Source of the DNA: Halotia branconii CENA392
GTDB lineage: Bacteria > Cyanobacteriota > Cyanobacteriia > Cyanobacteriales > Nostocaceae
Reading direction: 5' to 3'
Length of the DNA stretch: 64,000 nt
Assembly: GCF_029953635.1 (NCBI RefSeq)
Contig: NZ_CP124543.1
Location: 3,761,455 to 3,825,454, forward strand
This document shows positions 62,577-64,000 of this stretch, piece after piece (position 1 is the first letter of the stretch; each line of letters begins with the position of its first letter). A program made the position numbers and the translations under genes. Below the pieces are notes generated by a model. The model had not been told where the DNA came from, ran no database searches, and saw only the letters and a program-made list of their open reading frames with translations.

Positions 62577-62872
62577 AGTTTGTTAGCGATCGCTTAGGCG
62601 AAATTATGACTGTCTACTTCGCCTAAAAAATTATGAGTTTACATATTAACTGTTTTGGCAACCAGAGAATCTGTTATCCTTTCGCCTAGCCCAAACAAAT
62701 ATACTTAGCACGTTTAGTTCCTATATAGGAATTTTTTAACCTAAAATAACGTTCCAACAATGATCGCTTGGAAACAGACACGATAAATCGCCGTCTCTAC
62801 AGCAAATCTATTCGTTAATTATTTCTTGACACACTAGGCGATCGCAACTCAAACCCACTAAGCGTTTACACC
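62577..62872. other. Intergenic region upstream of hsdM
   Basis: No gene. TTAGGCGAA (62594-62602) and TTCGCCTAA (62618-62626) make a 9-bp stem, and TTCGCCTAG-type sequence recurs near 62690. These could be operator or terminator elements for hsdM. Confidence 0.4.
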
Positions 62873-63043
62873 TTATTTACCCTGACTTGGTGGAATTTTG
62901 CCCTCATTCTGAGCTTGTTTAATCGCTCGTTTCACAATTAACACCGCCATTTGAGACAAAGACCGCTCCTCTGCATCAGCTAACAATTGCAGGGCTGCTT
63001 TGTCTTCTTCTTCCATATAAATAGTTACAGTTACTTTTGCCAT
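62873..63043 (-). CDS. CopG/RHH-type regulator
   Basis: A 56-residue protein from the ATG at 63043 (MAKVTVTIYMEEEDKAALQL); the frame extends upstream to 63097 without family similarity. The strand VTVTIYME followed by helices DKAALQLLADAEERSLSQMA and VLIVKRAIKQA is a complete ribbon-helix-helix fold. No toxin is adjacent. Inverted repeats in the promoter suggest autoregulation. Confidence 0.75.
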   Translation of the reverse strand: MAKVTVTIYMEEEDKAALQLLADAEERSLSQMAVLIVKRAIKQAQNEGKIPPSQGK

Positions 63044-63070
63044 GTCATCATCATAAGCAATTTTGATTAT

Positions 63071-63111
63071 TTTTATGTTAAACGCATTAAAACACACTAA
63101 TTAACATAAAA
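63071..63111. promoter_or_regulatory. Inverted-repeat operator upstream of the CopG-like gene
   Basis: TTTTATGTTAA (63071-63081) and TTAACATAAAA (63101-63111) are perfect 11-bp inverted repeats, 19 bp apart, about 28 bp upstream of the start. Confidence 0.6.
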
Positions 63112-63216
63112 ACACTTTATTTTAGCGTATAATTACTTATTAAGTCAAAAGCCAGCCATCAACTTTCTCAGGGCGGATGCTGGCTTTTGGCCCCCATATC
63201 ACAGGAGACATATACA

Positions 63217-63735
63217 ATGTTAAAGCCTGTTAGCTACAAAACAGATGAACACAGAGCTTATCAACAAGCTTTAGGTGATTTTGGCATCACAGAATTATTG
63301 GCAAAGCTCAACAACTACTCTGATGCTGACTTTGATAGCACTTGGGTACAACTCCAGCAGCAAGAAATAGAAACTCTAGCTGCGATTCTGATTTCTGGGT
63401 TAACTCACAGCATCAGTGGTAAGTTGATTGCTGACTATCTCAATCTCATTCGGCACAATCACCAAGATATAGCCCCAGGTTTGATTAACCCTTCTCTGCG
63501 AGACGCTACGCGAACGGCTACGCTCAGGGTTAACCTCAAATACACAGACGCATCTATTGAGCTTCCTGTCAACTTTCCTGATGTAGCCAAAACACCCAGA
63601 TTTTTATATGGCGATCGCTTGCGTTGGCTTTCTCATGAAAGCGATACTGACTGGGGTATTGTCATTGGTCGATTTTATAGCTTTGGTTGCGATCGCTGTT
63701 GCTGGAGTTGGTGTTATCTGATTTGGTTGAGCTAG
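63217..63735 (+). CDS. Conserved cyanobacterial protein, truncated at the C-terminus
   Basis: A 172-residue protein from the ATG at 63217, preceded by AGGAGA. It has a helical N-terminal half (ADFDSTWVQLQQQEIETLAA, LTHSISGKLIADYLNLIRHN) and a beta-like second half (TPRFLYGDRLRWLSHESDTD, WGIVIGRFYSF). Residues about 104-116 (SLRDATRTATLR) come from a dispersed repeat, GCGAGACGCTACGCGAACGG. The end YLIWLS* looks early: relatives in my memory continue past the WCYLIWL motif. Function unknown. Confidence 0.6.
   Translation: MLKPVSYKTDEHRAYQQALGDFGITELLAKLNNYSDADFDSTWVQLQQQEIETLAAILISGLTHSISGKLIADYLNLIRHNHQDIAPGLINPSLRDATRTATLRVNLKYTDASIELPVNFPDVAKTPRFLYGDRLRWLSHESDTDWGIVIGRFYSFGCDRCCWSWCYLIWLS
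63500..63537. repeat. Small dispersed repeat inside a coding sequence
   Basis: CTGCGAGACGCTACGCGAAC followed by GGCTACGCTCAG is a short palindrome-containing repeat known to me as common in Nostoc-type genomes. It keeps the frame of the gene at 63217. Confidence 0.6.
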
Positions 63736-63883
63736 GTATCGCAGCAATTTGTAAATCATACGCGCCAATGGGAGTACCTAAAGCATAAAAGCTAGCCTAC
63801 CGAGATACAGGCTGCTATTTTCAGGCGATACAATCGCATTGTGACTTGATGCAATGGCATTGTCAAGGGACTTTATCAGATGT

Positions 63884-64000
63884 ATGTCAAACTCGCTCAA
63901 AGCATCAATGGCAGGACTAGCAATCGTGGACAAAGCCCGGCAACGTCTTGGTTGGACAAAAACCAGTACGGCGCGTTGGTGGCAAGATGCACATACATCT
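63884..64000 (+). CDS. N-terminus of an NB-ARC/vMAP-type signalling protein (partial)
   Basis: The ATG at 63884 opens MSNSLKASMAGLAIVDKARQ, then RLGWTKTSTARWWQDAHTS, and runs off the window. GLxxVDKARxxxGWxKTxxxWW is the N-terminal helix-turn-helix-like domain that in filamentous cyanobacteria precedes NB-ARC/WD40, caspase-like or AAA domains. The rest cannot be seen, so the effector is unknown. Confidence 0.6.
   Translation, partial: MSNSLKASMAGLAIVDKARQRLGWTKTSTARWWQDAHTS

Overview
The window looks like a chromosomal segment of a filamentous, heterocyst-type cyanobacterium (Nostoc/Anabaena relatives). The evidence is the abundance of the HIP1 octamer GCGATCGC, heptamer tandem repeats (GGAGCAG-type, AACTGAC-type), very small dispersed repeats, light-independent protochlorophyllide reductase genes (chlL, chlN), a cyanobacterial-type LexA with its own LexA box, and many small cyanobacteria-specific proteins. 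Assignments come from reading the sequence and remembered family features; no database search was run.

Layout. 1-38 kb is ordinary chromosome: purT (partial), a pentapeptide-repeat protein, a glycosyltransferase, the rpsB-tsf translation pair, recG, an amidase, a MetF-like reductase, trpS, a cobalamin riboswitch followed by cobG-cobH-cobI, a RodZ-like HTH protein, a HAD phosphatase, an MFS carrier, a membrane glycosyltransferase, accD, a PadR regulator with a readable operator-promoter, prepilin peptidase, leuB, chlL-DUF5331-chlN, three paralogous PRC-barrel/DUF2382 proteins, gpmA, and a DUF2254-MscS pair. The gaps hold MITE-like elements and small dispersed repeats, one of which is inserted in frame in recG.

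About 38.45-56.81 kb is an accessory island of roughly 18 kb. Its left arm is a leftward operon of small overlapping genes ending in a P-loop ATPase of FtsK/HerA-like appearance. An IS701-family element with ATAG target duplications now splits this operon. Further down it are an IS110-type DEDD recombinase with a hairpin-rich leader and small zinc-knuckle proteins. The centre carries a palindrome-rich control region, a ribbon-helix-helix regulator, a possible antisense RNA, and a large DnaB-N/RepA-like replication helicase. Twelve copies of GGATCACC lie inside the helicase coding sequence at 11-12 bp helical spacing, a strong candidate origin. Next come a second RHH-like regulator with two identical 15-bp palindromic operators and a short tyrosine recombinase beside two core-site-like inverted repeats. 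The right arm is a rightward cassette of unrecognised genes: a cysteine-rich protein, an 834-residue helical/collagen-like fibre, several small proteins, a membrane/coiled-coil protein and a holin-like peptide. I recognise no terminase, portal or major capsid. I read this as a candidate undescribed replicon or virus-like element.

The island is flanked by a helicase gene that has lost its C-terminus (right) and a GST gene damaged at its N-terminus (left). This suggests insertion accompanied by, or followed by, deletion. From 57 to 64 kb the chromosome resumes: truncated helicase, lexA, argF, tRNA-Val(GAC), a decayed type I restriction-modification locus (hsdR fragment, retropepsin-like pair, hsdM), a CopG-like regulator, a truncated conserved protein, and the N-terminus of an NB-ARC/vMAP-type protein at the window edge.
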